A DNA stretch of 64,000 nucleotides from an uncultured Eubacteriales bacterium (GTDB lineage Bacteria > Bacillota > Clostridia > Oscillospirales > QAMX01). Shown in pieces: positions 25,664 to 34,914 of this stretch (positions are counted from its first letter, which is position 1; each line of letters starts with the position of its first letter). Below the pieces are notes generated by a model, which saw only the letters and a program-made list of their open reading frames with translations, ran no database searches and was not told where the DNA came from. A program made the translations under genes and the position numbers. Where the stretch lies: the NCBI GenBank assembly GCA_934546935.1, contig CAKTEH010000005.1:1-64000 (forward strand), given 5' to 3'.

Positions 25664-26876
25664 TGTGTCCCTCCAAAAGCGTTTCCTCTACCCGGCACAG
25701 CGCGCCTCCATCGGCAAACTCCAGGCGCACGCGCGCGCCTTCGCTAAGCCCATCTGCCCGGCGGACAATCTTTCCCTCCCCGTCATGCACCATAGCATAG
25801 CCGCGCGCCAGTACCCGGATCGGGCTGAGCGCTTCCAGCATAGCGGCCGCACGGGAAAGCCTCTCCCGGCGCTGCTCGCCGGCACGGGAAAGTACCTGTT
25901 CATAACGCTGCGCCAGATGCAGAAGCGCCATCTGGCGGTCGGCCAGATAATTCTTTGGATCCTGCATAATCCGCTTGCCCGCAAGCGCCGCAACATGCTG
26001 GCGCGATACGGCAATACGATGGCGCTGCGCCTGGATCATACGCGCGCGCATGTGTTCAATCTGCGCGGCAAGCTCCATCCTGTCCGGGACGGCCAGCTCT
26101 GCTGCATTCGACGGCGTCGCCGCGCGCAAATCGGCGACAAAATCGGCAATTGTAAAATCCGGTTCATGGCCAACCGCAGAAATTACAGGGATCTGCGAGG
26201 CAAAAATCGTACGCGCAACCTGCTCATCATTAAAGGCCCATAAATCTTCTATCGACCCGCCGCCGCGGCCGGTAATGATCAGATCTGCAAGCTGATATCG
26301 ATTGATAAATTCGATTCCCCGGCAAATCTCACCAGGCGCCTGCACGCCCTGCACACGCACAGGATAGATCCGAACCCGGGCGATTGGCCAGCGCGCCTTT
26401 AAAATACGCAGCATATCCCGCACAGCCGCACCTGTCGGCGAAGTAACCAGCGCAATTTTCATAGGACAGCGCGGGACCGGCTTCTTACAAGCCGGATCAA
26501 ACAGGCCTTCTGCCGACAACTTCTCCTTCAGCTGCTCGTACGCTACATACAGCGCGCCTACGCCGTCGGGAATCAGCTCATCGATATAAAGCTGATACTG
26601 CCCGTCACGTGCAAATACATCCACGCGGCCATGTGCTATCACCTTCATTCCATTTTCCGGCCGGAACGCCAGACGGGACGCCGCACCGCGGAACATCACC
26701 GCACGCAGTACACCCTCGGTATCCTTCAGCGTCAGGTACATATGCCCGGAGGAATGCAGTTTAAAATTGGAAATTTCGCCCCGGACATAGACCGAGCTTA
26801 AAATATCGTCGGTCGAAAGCAGCGCACGGATGTGCGCATTGATCTCGCCGATGGATAAAATCAACCGTTCGTCCAT
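25626..26876 (-). CDS. xseA: Exodeoxyribonuclease VII large subunit
   Basis: A 416-residue catalytic subunit. An N-terminal OB-fold (SSVYVRGEISNFKLHSSGHMYLTLKD) is followed by the catalytic domain with PTGAAVRDMLRIL, GRGGGSIEDLWAFNDE and SAVGHEPDFTIADFVAD, and then a coiled-coil region that would wrap XseB. It overlaps the preceding Kae1-like gene by 16 bases, so the operon is tightly packed. Confidence 0.96.
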   Translation of the reverse strand: MDERLILSIGEINAHIRALLSTDDILSSVYVRGEISNFKLHSSGHMYLTLKDTEGVLRAVMFRGAASRLAFRPENGMKVIAHGRVDVFARDGQYQLYIDELIPDGVGALYVAYEQLKEKLSAEGLFDPACKKPVPRCPMKIALVTSPTGAAVRDMLRILKARWPIARVRIYPVRVQGVQAPGEICRGIEFINRYQLADLIITGRGGGSIEDLWAFNDEQVARTIFASQIPVISAVGHEPDFTIADFVADLRAATPSNAAELAVPDRMELAAQIEHMRARMIQAQRHRIAVSRQHVAALAGKRIMQDPKNYLADRQMALLHLAQRYEQVLSRAGEQRRERLSRAAAMLEALSPIRVLARGYAMVHDGEGKIVRRADGLSEGARVRLEFADGGALCRVEETLLEGHNGREENRDENEF

Positions 26877-27829
26877 TTTGGTATTCCTCCAAGCAGCCGC
26901 GCAGCCGCCAGGACGGCAATGCCCATGGCGTTATCCGTTGAAAATTCCGGGCGCGCAAAACATACGTCAAAACCGTCGCGCATTTTCCTGCGGAAGCGCG
27001 CGTTGGAAGCGACCCCGCCGGAACACAGCACAGGAAGGCCCGGGTAGGTTTCCAGTGCCTGACGTGTGGCCTGCTCCACTGCATAGATAACTGTATTGAG
27101 CACAAAATTGGCAACTTTAGCGTCACCTGCACCATGGATCAGCATATCGCGGACCCGGTTTTCCATACCGGAAAGTGAAAAGCGCGCACCTTCGACCTTC
27201 ACCTTATAGCGTTCCTGCGACGGCGCAGCGTCCGCAATATCCGACAAAGCCCGTCCACAGGGAAACCCAAGCCCCAGCGCAACCCCCGCACGGTCGATAA
27301 ACTGCCCGGCGGAAATATCCATAGTCCCTCCAAGAATGGTTTCAGAAAACAAATGCTGTTCATCCGGCCGGATAAGCAGCAGCTCTGTCGTCCCTCCAGA
27401 AAGATGCCAGGCAAGAAAGGGCTGTGCAAGCATCTCCATGCACTGGGCAGAGTATACTGCCGCTGCGATATGTCCCTGTTGATGAGAGAAAAATAGCGGC
27501 CGCACTCCCTGGGCCTGCGCTGCCGCCATCGTCCGCGCAAGCGTCATCCCAACCAGAAAGCAGGGCATATAAGAGCCATTCACAGCACGCGGTGCGTCCG
27601 AAGCTGCAAAATAATCCGCTTTTCCAAACTCAGGCTGCGCGGCAAGCTCGTCGAGAATTTGCGGCATCGCGCGCACATGGCTGAAAACCGCTTCCGACTG
27701 CCGCAGCCCAAGCGCGCCCGGGCTGACCGGCAAAAGCCGCGACACATTCGCGCCGCGGCCTGAATCCATATCGAGATACGCGGCGGAACTGGTATAATTC
27801 GAAGTGTCAAACGCCAAAATCCCGCTCAT
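26861..27829 (-). CDS. Kae1/TsaD-like (peptidase M22 family) paralogue
   Basis: A 322-residue ASKHA-fold protein related to TsaD/Kae1. It opens with ILAFDTSNYTSSAA, has the metal-binding His pair SHQQGHIAAA, GGTTELLLI and LCSGGVASNARFR near the end. TsaD makes the t6A37 base on tRNA with TsaB/TsaE. This copy lies in the nusB-xseA cluster without those partners and is shorter and divergent at the start, so it is more likely the paralogue common in Clostridia than the true TsaD. Its first codon directly follows the nusB stop. Confidence 0.8.
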   Translation of the reverse strand: MSGILAFDTSNYTSSAAYLDMDSGRGANVSRLLPVSPGALGLRQSEAVFSHVRAMPQILDELAAQPEFGKADYFAASDAPRAVNGSYMPCFLVGMTLARTMAAAQAQGVRPLFFSHQQGHIAAAVYSAQCMEMLAQPFLAWHLSGGTTELLLIRPDEQHLFSETILGGTMDISAGQFIDRAGVALGLGFPCGRALSDIADAAPSQERYKVKVEGARFSLSGMENRVRDMLIHGAGDAKVANFVLNTVIYAVEQATRQALETYPGLPVLCSGGVASNARFRRKMRDGFDVCFARPEFSTDNAMGIAVLAAARLLGGIPKWTNG

Positions 27830-28279
27830 CTACTCACTGACTTCCTCTTTATTAAAACTTGATAAAATCCCATTGATAAACGCGGCAGCCTCCTGGGTAT
27901 CATAACGCTTGGCAAGCTCAACCGCTTCATTGATCGCAACCGAATTGGGCGTATCAGGTTGGTAAAGCATTTCAAACATGGCAATTCGCAAAAGGGAAAT
28001 AACAATATGCGACAGGCGTTCAAAACGCCATCCCACGCTGTATTTTTCAATATAGGAATCAAGCTCCGGCAGATGCGCCGATACGCCGCGCAAAAGCTTT
28101 TCAATATATTCGCGGTCATGCGCATCCGGAAGCTGCGCATACAGCCGGTCTTCTTTTGCAAACGCACCGAACTCTTCCGGCGTAAGCCGGCAACGCATAA
28201 TTTCGCCGCAGTCCACGCCGGTAAAATCCATTTCAAAAACCATATGCAGCGCAAGCTCGCGCGCCGATCGTCTGCTCAT
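27830..28279 (-). CDS. nusB: Transcription antitermination factor NusB
   Basis: A 149-residue all-helical RNA-binding protein that joins NusE (S10) on boxA during rRNA transcription. The characteristic start (SRRSARELALHMVFEMDFTG) and end (PDTPNSVAINEAVELAKRY...AAAFINGILSSF) are present. It follows asp23 after 18 bases. Confidence 0.95.
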   Translation of the reverse strand: MSRRSARELALHMVFEMDFTGVDCGEIMRCRLTPEEFGAFAKEDRLYAQLPDAHDREYIEKLLRGVSAHLPELDSYIEKYSVGWRFERLSHIVISLLRIAMFEMLYQPDTPNSVAINEAVELAKRYDTQEAAAFINGILSSFNKEEVSE

Positions 28280-28297
28280 AGGCTGTCTTCAAAAGGC

Positions 28298-28666
28298 TTA
28301 TTCGCCTTTTTTCTCCTTTTTCTCCGCGACACTGGTCACGGTAACATTTACAGTCCGCACCGCCAGGTTGGTCATCGATTCAACCGCAGATTTAATCTTC
28401 TGCTGGATATGCAGGGCCTTCTGCGGGATATTCAGGCCGTATTCCACATGGATAAAGACATCTGCGGAAACCTCATTGCCCTCTAAAACAACTTTTACAC
28501 CGCGGCCAATCCCCTTTCTTGTCAGCCGTTCTGCAAATTCCATCGGCGAAGCCTGGGTGATTGCCACCCCGTCCACCTCCGCAACAGCCAGTGAAATAAT
28601 GGAGACAATAACATCCTCAGAAATATGGACATTGCCTGCTGAATAGTTCTTTTCTTCTTCGCCCAT
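28298..28666 (-). CDS. Asp23/Gls24 family envelope stress protein
   Basis: A 122-residue member of the Asp23 (YqhY/AmaP) family: GNVHISEDVIVSIISLAVAEVDGVA at the start, VKVVLEGNEVSADVFIHVEYGLNIPQKAL in the middle and a Lys/Glu-rich tail. The YqhY member is typically encoded next to nusB in Bacillota and is linked to control of acetyl-CoA carboxylase; here the same place is kept. First gene of the asp23-nusB-Kae1-like-xseA-xseB-ispA operon. Confidence 0.9.
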   Translation of the reverse strand: MGEEEKNYSAGNVHISEDVIVSIISLAVAEVDGVAITQASPMEFAERLTRKGIGRGVKVVLEGNEVSADVFIHVEYGLNIPQKALHIQQKIKSAVESMTNLAVRTVNVTVTSVAEKKEKKGE

Positions 28667-28868
28667 AACAATTCTCCTTTGCTTAACCCCTAAGGCACAT
28701 ACCTACAGGCACCATGCCCCGCCTGCATGCGCTGAATGAAGCCGACAGTCAGCAGGACGTACCTTCCAGTTTGATCTTTTCGGAAACACCGGGCATGCAG
28801 CACAGCATTTGCCGCAAAAAATCCACACACTTTTTGGTATATAGGCATCAAAATACCCGGCTGCGCTT

Positions 28869-28874
28869 ATTATA
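28869..28874 (-). promoter_or_regulatory. -10 box upstream of the asp23-nusB operon
   Basis: A perfect minus-strand TATAAT (28874-28869) without a clear -35 box. It implies an untranslated leader of about 195 bases before asp23, in which I see no known RNA motif. Confidence 0.4.
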
Positions 28875-28900
28875 CCACAAGGTTCCAGAATATTCCATCA

Positions 28901-31900
28901 TTATTTTAATACCACCGCATCGCCGCCCATCAGACGGGAAAGTTCAGACAAAAACAGCGGCTGCGCATCGACGCCGGCAGGCGCACGCCGCTTTTCACCT
29001 GAACGCACATCATACAGTACAACAGGCGTCAATCCCATAAAAATCCGCATCAGCGCCTCCATGCGCGTAAGTTTCCCAGCGTTCTCCGCACAGATTTTTA
29101 CATACAGGCGGCCTGCGGCAGACTGCATGTCCCGGACGGGTGCAGCGGGAACCGGCCGGCCGGTACGCGCAGGAAATCCGGACGCCGACAGCGGTGCGAT
29201 CTGATCCACCTTCAGCTTTGGCGCTTCATCCTCACGCACGGAAACCTGCGCGCGTACCATGACGACCTCCCCCTCCCGGATCAGGCTCGCCGCCTGCTGC
29301 AAAAGCCGGGAAAAGACCATCATTTCTACCGTGCCGCTCATATCCTCCAGCACCACATACGCAATCATCGCCCCAGCTTTGGTCGTTTTCAGGCGCACAG
29401 AATTTAAAATTCCCGCGACCGTCACCCATTGCCCATCCAGAGAAGACGCATCGCCCGCAGACAGGGATGCAAGCGGCGCCGCCTGTATGGCGCGCAGCTC
29501 ATCGGCACGGCTTTCCAGCGGATGCCCGGACATATACATGCCGGTCGTCTCCTTTTCCATTGACAGGAGCATGCTCCGGGAATACTCCGGGACATCGGGA
29601 AGCTCTGCTTCATCCGCATCGCCCTGTGGGGAAAACATGGAAAACATGTCCAGCTGTCCTTCGACATTGGTGCGGTTTTTCTGGGCAATGGAGGAAAGGA
29701 TCGTATCTGATACTGCCATCAGTTGGGCACGACGGTGCCCAAAGCTGTCAAACGCGCCCGAACGGATCAGGCTTTCCAGTGCGCGGCGGTTCAGGTCAAT
29801 ACCATACATACGCTCACAAAACTGCTTGAAGCTTAAAAATCTTCCGCCCTGTTCCCGTTCCCGAATCAGCCGGTCGATAAACGCCGTCCCCACATTTTTC
29901 AGCGCGGCAAGGCCAAAACGGATTTTGTCCCCTGCAACAGTAAAACCTGTACGGGATTCATTGATATCCGGCGGCAGTACGGAAATGCCCATGTTTTTGC
30001 ATTCTTCGATGTAACCGACCATTTTTTCCGTAAAACCAAGCACAGAGGTCAAAAGCGCCGCCATATACTGGCGCGGGTAATGACACTTCAGATAGGCGGT
30101 CTGATAGGAGATCAACGCATACGCCACTGCATGTCCCTTTGGGAAAGCATAGCGCGCAAATTCCTGCATTTCTTCAAAAATACTTTCCGCCGCCGCGCCG
30201 GCTACGCCGTGTTCTATCGCCCCTTCGACAAAAGCAGCATGCTCCCGCTCCAGCACATCGTATTTTTTCTTGCTCATCGCCCTGCGCACAATATCCGCCC
30301 GTCCCAGCGAATATCCGGCAAGCTTGCGGCAGATCGACATAACCTGCTCCTGATAGACGATACAGCCATTGGTTGGACGGAGGATTTCTTCAAGCTGCGG
30401 ATCCTTGTAGGCAATTTTCGACGGATCATTACGGCATTCTATAAAGCGGGGGATGGAATCCATGGGGCCGGGGCGGTACAGGGCCACCGCCGCAGTAATA
30501 TCCTCCAGCGAGCGCGGCTTCATCTGCATCATAAGGTTGGTCATGCCCACGCTTTCAATCTGGAATACGCCCGAAGTTTTCCCCTGAGAAAGCATCTCAT
30601 AGGTCTCAGGATCGTCGTCGGGGACTTTATGCACATCAAAGTCCGGAACAAGCTCGCGTACAAGTTTCTGGGCGTCGTCGACAACGGTGACATTGCGCAG
30701 CCCGAGAAAATCCATCTTCAAAAGCCCCAGTTCCTCAAGCGTCACCATGGTAAACTGCGTTACAATCGTTTCGTCGCTGCGCGCCAGCGGCACATACTCA
30801 CAGACCGGCCGGTCGGTAATTACCACACCCGCGGCATGGGTGGAGGCATGACGCGGCATCCCCTCGATCCGCCGGGCAATATCCAGCACACGGCGTGCAG
30901 TCTCATCATTTTCACAGCGCTCAGCAAGCTGCGGGGAAACCTCGAGCGCGCGTTCAAGCGTCATATGCAGCTCATTGGGTACAAGCTTGGCGATGGAATC
31001 GGCGTCGGCATAGGAAACATTGAGCACGCGCGCGACATCGCGCACAGCCTGCCGAGCCGCCATGGTGCCAAAGGTCACGATCTGCGCCACATGGTCGTCG
31101 CCATATTTATTCCTTACATATTCGATAATTTCCTGCCGGCGGATATAACAGAAATCCATATCAATATCCGGCATACTGACACGTTCGGGGTTGAGGAAAC
31201 GGTCAAAAAACAGGTCGAAACGGATCGGATCAATATCCGTAATACGCAGGCAGTAGCTGACGATGCTGTTGGCTGAGGAGCCACGTCCGCCTCCAACCGG
31301 GATTCCATTGTCCTTTGCATAAAGAATAAAATCCTGCACAATCAGGAAATAGTCGCAAAACCCCATGCGGCGGATAATCCCAAGCTCGTACATCAGACGC
31401 TCATGATGCTGCGGCGCCTGCTCCCCATAACGCATCACCAGTCCCCTTTCGCACTTTTCCAAAAGGATTTCATAATGGTCACGGGGATCTTCGGTGATAT
31501 ACTCCGGCAAATGATAATGCCCAAATTCAAATTCGACATTGCAGCGCCCGGCAATTTTCACCGTGTTTTCCAGCGCCTCCGGATGTGCCCGGAACAGCGC
31601 CGCCATCTCATCCCCCGTTTTCAGATAAAGCTCCTCAGAATCAAACTTCATCCGGTCGGCGTCGTCGATGGTATGACCTGTTTGGATACACATCATTACA
31701 TCCTGAATATAGGCGTCGGCACGGGTAAGATAATGCACGTCGTTTGTGGCGACAAGCGGAATGCCCGTCTCCTCGCTGATCCGGATAAGGCCCTGCAGCG
31801 CCTCCCGCTCTTCGGCAATACCATGGTCCTGAATTTCAAGGAAATAGTTGCCCGGCCCAAAGATTTCATTATACTCCAGCGCCGCTGCACGGGCCGCCTC

Positions 31901-32356
31901 GTAATTGCGTGCAAGCAGCAGTTTCGGCACCGCGCCGGCAATACAGGCCGAGCAGGCAATGATCCCTTCGTGATGTTCCCGCAGAAGCGCAAGATCGACG
32001 CGCGGGCGGTTATAAAAGCCCTCGGTGAAAGATTTTGAAACCAGATAAATCAAGTTCCGGTAGCCCGTCTGGTTTTCCGCCAGCAATACCAGATGATGCG
32101 GGTTCTGGTCAAACTGCGGGTCACGGTCAAAGCGTGTACGCGGGGCAACATATACCTCGCATCCAATAATCGGCTTGATCCCCGCAGCTTTAGCGGCGCG
32201 ATAGAAATCCACCGCGCCATACATTACGCCGTGGTCTGTAATGGCAACGGCTTTCTGCCCTGCGTCCGCCACTGCCTTCATAATGTCGCGGATCCGGCAT
32301 GCCCCGTCTAAAAGGCTGTATTCCGTATGCACATGCAGATGTACAAATTCCGTCAA
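28901..32356 (-). CDS. dnaE: DNA polymerase III alpha subunit
   Basis: An 1151-residue replicative polymerase of the DnaE1-like class. The N-terminal PHP domain (HLHVHTEYSLLDG) is followed by the polymerase core with GGGRGSS and the catalytic PDIDMDF (D397 and D399), helix-hairpin-helix segments and a C-terminal OB domain. The start is a TTG at 32356, seven bases after GGAGG; it overlaps the whiA stop (TTGA). No intein or insertion is seen. Gram-positive hosts usually also carry PolC elsewhere. Confidence 0.96.
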   Translation of the reverse strand: MTEFVHLHVHTEYSLLDGACRIRDIMKAVADAGQKAVAITDHGVMYGAVDFYRAAKAAGIKPIIGCEVYVAPRTRFDRDPQFDQNPHHLVLLAENQTGYRNLIYLVSKSFTEGFYNRPRVDLALLREHHEGIIACSACIAGAVPKLLLARNYEAARAAALEYNEIFGPGNYFLEIQDHGIAEEREALQGLIRISEETGIPLVATNDVHYLTRADAYIQDVMMCIQTGHTIDDADRMKFDSEELYLKTGDEMAALFRAHPEALENTVKIAGRCNVEFEFGHYHLPEYITEDPRDHYEILLEKCERGLVMRYGEQAPQHHERLMYELGIIRRMGFCDYFLIVQDFILYAKDNGIPVGGGRGSSANSIVSYCLRITDIDPIRFDLFFDRFLNPERVSMPDIDMDFCYIRRQEIIEYVRNKYGDDHVAQIVTFGTMAARQAVRDVARVLNVSYADADSIAKLVPNELHMTLERALEVSPQLAERCENDETARRVLDIARRIEGMPRHASTHAAGVVITDRPVCEYVPLARSDETIVTQFTMVTLEELGLLKMDFLGLRNVTVVDDAQKLVRELVPDFDVHKVPDDDPETYEMLSQGKTSGVFQIESVGMTNLMMQMKPRSLEDITAAVALYRPGPMDSIPRFIECRNDPSKIAYKDPQLEEILRPTNGCIVYQEQVMSICRKLAGYSLGRADIVRRAMSKKKYDVLEREHAAFVEGAIEHGVAGAAAESIFEEMQEFARYAFPKGHAVAYALISYQTAYLKCHYPRQYMAALLTSVLGFTEKMVGYIEECKNMGISVLPPDINESRTGFTVAGDKIRFGLAALKNVGTAFIDRLIREREQGGRFLSFKQFCERMYGIDLNRRALESLIRSGAFDSFGHRRAQLMAVSDTILSSIAQKNRTNVEGQLDMFSMFSPQGDADEAELPDVPEYSRSMLLSMEKETTGMYMSGHPLESRADELRAIQAAPLASLSAGDASSLDGQWVTVAGILNSVRLKTTKAGAMIAYVVLEDMSGTVEMMVFSRLLQQAASLIREGEVVMVRAQVSVREDEAPKLKVDQIAPLSASGFPARTGRPVPAAPVRDMQSAAGRLYVKICAENAGKLTRMEALMRIFMGLTPVVLYDVRSGEKRRAPAGVDAQPLFLSELSRLMGGDAVVLK

Positions 32357-33267
32357 AATGATCCCTCCTCCCCACAAAGCCTTTCGGAAAGCTCCATAAG
32401 CTTTTTCAGCCGGTAATTCAGCGTAGCGCGATTGACCGGAGGGGAAAACATACGGCCAAGTGCCGACAACGAAGCCTCCGGATTTTCCAGGCGCAGCTGC
32501 GCTGTCAGACGCAGCATTTCCGGAAGCGCTTCCAGCTGCCCGCTCTCCGAAAGCCTCCGGATCGCCTGCGTCTGCACACGCGCCGCTTCGACCGTTTTGG
32601 AAATATTGGCAGTTTCACAATTTACATAGCGGTTTACGCTGTTACGCACTTCCTTGACAACCTTCGCCTGCATAAACGCAAGCGCCGCCTGATGCGCACC
32701 GGCGCGGGTAAGGATTTCTTCAATTGCTTCACTGCGTTTAAAATAAATCATATATTTCCCCGCCCGCATGGTAACGCGCGGCGTCAGGGAAAGCCGTTCA
32801 AGCAGGGAAGCCAATGCATCACAAAAGCTGCGGTAAGGCGTCGAAAATTCAAGATGATACCGCGTATCTGGAGACGCTACACAACCTCCGGACAAAAACG
32901 CGCCCCGCAAAAAGGCGCCCTGACAACATGGTTGTTCTACCAACGCCGTATTAAGACGGATCCCTGTCACATCCGGATCCAGGTCAAGCGTATCAAAAAC
33001 GCGGAATACGCTGGTTGCATCCCCGATTTTCAGAATATAACGCCCATTTTCAGCATTGCGCAGTGCCGGAACATGAATGCCGAACGCATGGGAAAACAAC
33101 TTTCCCGCGCGGTTGGCCAAACCTTCGTTCTGGGTAATCAGGCGGATTTCATCAGCCCGGAACACATTGGCAAACAGCAGGATACCATAGCTCTCCGCCA
33201 GTATGCAGCAGCGTTTATCCATCGGCTGGATGCACAGCTCTTCTTTTACCTTTTGTGAAAATGACAT
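32353..33267 (-). CDS. whiA: WhiA family DNA-binding protein
   Basis: A 304-residue protein with a degenerate LAGLIDADG-type N-terminal domain (AFLRGAFLSGGCVASPDTRYHLEF) and a C-terminal helix-turn-helix (ANISKTVEAARVQTQAIRRL..., LRLENPEASLSALGRMFSP...NRATLNYRLKKL). In Bacillota WhiA affects division and chromosome segregation. The ATG at 33267 lies two bases after the murB stop and has only a weak GTGG site, so coupled translation is likely. Confidence 0.94.
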   Translation of the reverse strand: MSFSQKVKEELCIQPMDKRCCILAESYGILLFANVFRADEIRLITQNEGLANRAGKLFSHAFGIHVPALRNAENGRYILKIGDATSVFRVFDTLDLDPDVTGIRLNTALVEQPCCQGAFLRGAFLSGGCVASPDTRYHLEFSTPYRSFCDALASLLERLSLTPRVTMRAGKYMIYFKRSEAIEEILTRAGAHQAALAFMQAKVVKEVRNSVNRYVNCETANISKTVEAARVQTQAIRRLSESGQLEALPEMLRLTAQLRLENPEASLSALGRMFSPPVNRATLNYRLKKLMELSERLCGEEGSF

Positions 33268-33268
33268 A

Positions 33269-34177
33269 TTACCACATTTCAATTTCACATTCCAGCTCTA
33301 CGCCAGAATGCGCATACACACATTTCTGAATCTCAGCTACCAGCCGGCGCACATCCTGCGCCGTCGCGCCGCCGCAGTTAACAATGAAGCCCGCATGCTT
33401 CTGCGATACCTGCGCGCCGCCAATCGTAAGCCCCTTAAGCCCCGCGTCTTCTATCAGCTTCCCGGCAAAATGACCTTCCGGACGTTTAAACACGCTGCCC
33501 GCCGACGGATATTCCAGCGGCTGCTTTTCACGCCGCTGCGCCGCAAGCTCCCGCATGCGCGTATAAACCACATCCGGCGAAGCCGGCGTAAGCGCAAACT
33601 CCGCCAGGACGATAACATATTCCGGATGCGTGGAAAAAAAGCTGTGCCGGTAGGAAAATTCCAGCGCATTATTTGCAAAGACATGCCGCTTGCCCTGGAA
33701 ATCCAGCGCTGTGACAGACTGCGCCACCATGCGCATCTCCCCGCCGTAAGCACCGGCATTCATCCGGATGCCGCCGCCGACCGTACCGGGAATGCCATGG
33801 GCAAACTCCAGACCCGAAAGCCCAGCAGCCGCAGCCGCCTGCGCCGCGGCCGCTTTGGAACAGCCTGCCGCAGCGCTGACACGCCCGTCCCGGACTGTGA
33901 TCACCCCATCCACAGGCAGCCGTACAACCAACGCGTCAACGCCTTCATCCGGGATCAACAGATTCGAACCGCCGCCAAGAATACGCAGCGGCGCCGCATG
34001 CGCATGCGCGAAACACAGCAGTGCAGACAATTCCGCTTCGTTCTCCGGAAACGCGAGCACACGCGCCGGGCCGCCGATACGAAAACTTGTATAAGGCGCA
34101 AGCGGCTGATACTGTAAAAACCTGAGCTGCGGCATCTGCGCCGTCAGCACGCGAAGCAATTGCGTCCAATCCGTCAA
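33269..34177 (-). CDS. murB: UDP-N-acetylenolpyruvoylglucosamine reductase
   Basis: A 302-residue type II MurB that reduces the enolpyruvyl group with NADPH and FAD during peptidoglycan precursor synthesis. Visible: TSFRIGGPARVLAFP, LRILGGGSNLLIPDEG, GLEFAHGIPGTVGGGIRMNAGAYG and the active-site Ser region PSAGSVFKRP. The TTG at 34177 is preferred because GAAGGAGG is seven bases upstream; an ATG at 34207 with a poorer site would overlap the preceding gene by 17 bases. Confidence 0.95.
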   Translation of the reverse strand: MTDWTQLLRVLTAQMPQLRFLQYQPLAPYTSFRIGGPARVLAFPENEAELSALLCFAHAHAAPLRILGGGSNLLIPDEGVDALVVRLPVDGVITVRDGRVSAAAGCSKAAAAQAAAAAGLSGLEFAHGIPGTVGGGIRMNAGAYGGEMRMVAQSVTALDFQGKRHVFANNALEFSYRHSFFSTHPEYVIVLAEFALTPASPDVVYTRMRELAAQRREKQPLEYPSAGSVFKRPEGHFAGKLIEDAGLKGLTIGGAQVSQKHAGFIVNCGGATAQDVRRLVAEIQKCVYAHSGVELECEIEMW

Positions 34178-34190
34178 AACAGGCCCTCCT

Positions 34191-34733
34191 TCATCTATTG
34201 CGCGCATAAAACTCTTCCCGCAAAATATCCATGTAGATTATGTCGTGGAACATGCCATTCCCATAATATGCCTGCCTGCGGCGGCCGATTTCCCGGAACC
34301 CGGCCTTTTTATAACAGGCAAGCGCCCGTTCGTTGAAGGAAAAGAGTTTTAGCATGACATTATGCAGATTCAGCTGGCGAAAACCGTAATCAAGGAGCAG
34401 GCAGAGCGCCTGCGTACCATAGCCGCGTCCCCGGTTTTCCTCTTCCCCGATAAAAAGCCCTGCCTCAGCGCGCTGATGGATAAAATCCAGATCATCGAAC
34501 CCAATATTCCCCAGAAGACAGTCGTCGCTTTTGCGTACAATCGCAAACTGGTAATCGTCCGCACGGCTTTCGATCCACCGGCGCTCTTGTTCAGCGGAAA
34601 ATACACGGCAGGTTGACCCCAGACCATCGGTGATGCGCACATCATTGAGCCAGCGGGCATTAAGCTGCGCATCTTCGGCGCTCATAGGCGACAGGTAAAG
34701 TTCATCACCCTCAATTTTTCGAAAATATTTCAT
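34191..34733 (-). CDS. GNAT family N-acetyltransferase (RimJ/RimL type)
   Basis: A 180-residue acetyltransferase: YLSPMSAEDAQLNARWLND at the start, GLFIGEEENRGRGYGTQALCLLLDYGF for acetyl-CoA binding, and NERALACYKKAGFREIGRRRQAYYGNGMFHDIIYMDIL near the end. It is closest to the SpeG/RimL style of polyamine or protein acetyltransferases. The ATG at 34733 follows GGGAGG. It begins the acetyltransferase-murB-whiA-dnaE unit. Confidence 0.88.
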   Translation of the reverse strand: MKYFRKIEGDELYLSPMSAEDAQLNARWLNDVRITDGLGSTCRVFSAEQERRWIESRADDYQFAIVRKSDDCLLGNIGFDDLDFIHQRAEAGLFIGEEENRGRGYGTQALCLLLDYGFRQLNLHNVMLKLFSFNERALACYKKAGFREIGRRRQAYYGNGMFHDIIYMDILREEFYARNR

Positions 34734-34914
34734 GGAGAACCTCCCGGGAATTGGAATATACAGTTTCATTATACCGCAGATTTTTCCAAAATAGAAGCCC
34801 TGTGCGCCGTTTTATAAGAAAAAGCAAAATCCACACCTTTTCCCACAGTTGAAACAGGCCGCCGGAAAAGCAGGCAAAGCTTCTCCGGCGGCCATCCTGT
34901 ACATTGATCCGCTT

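Noticed and set aside
30080..31276. A 398-residue open frame on the plus strand
   Set aside because: It is the reverse shadow of dnaE; its sequence is rich in His and Arg runs and resembles no family, while the minus-strand frame has clear polymerase motifs.
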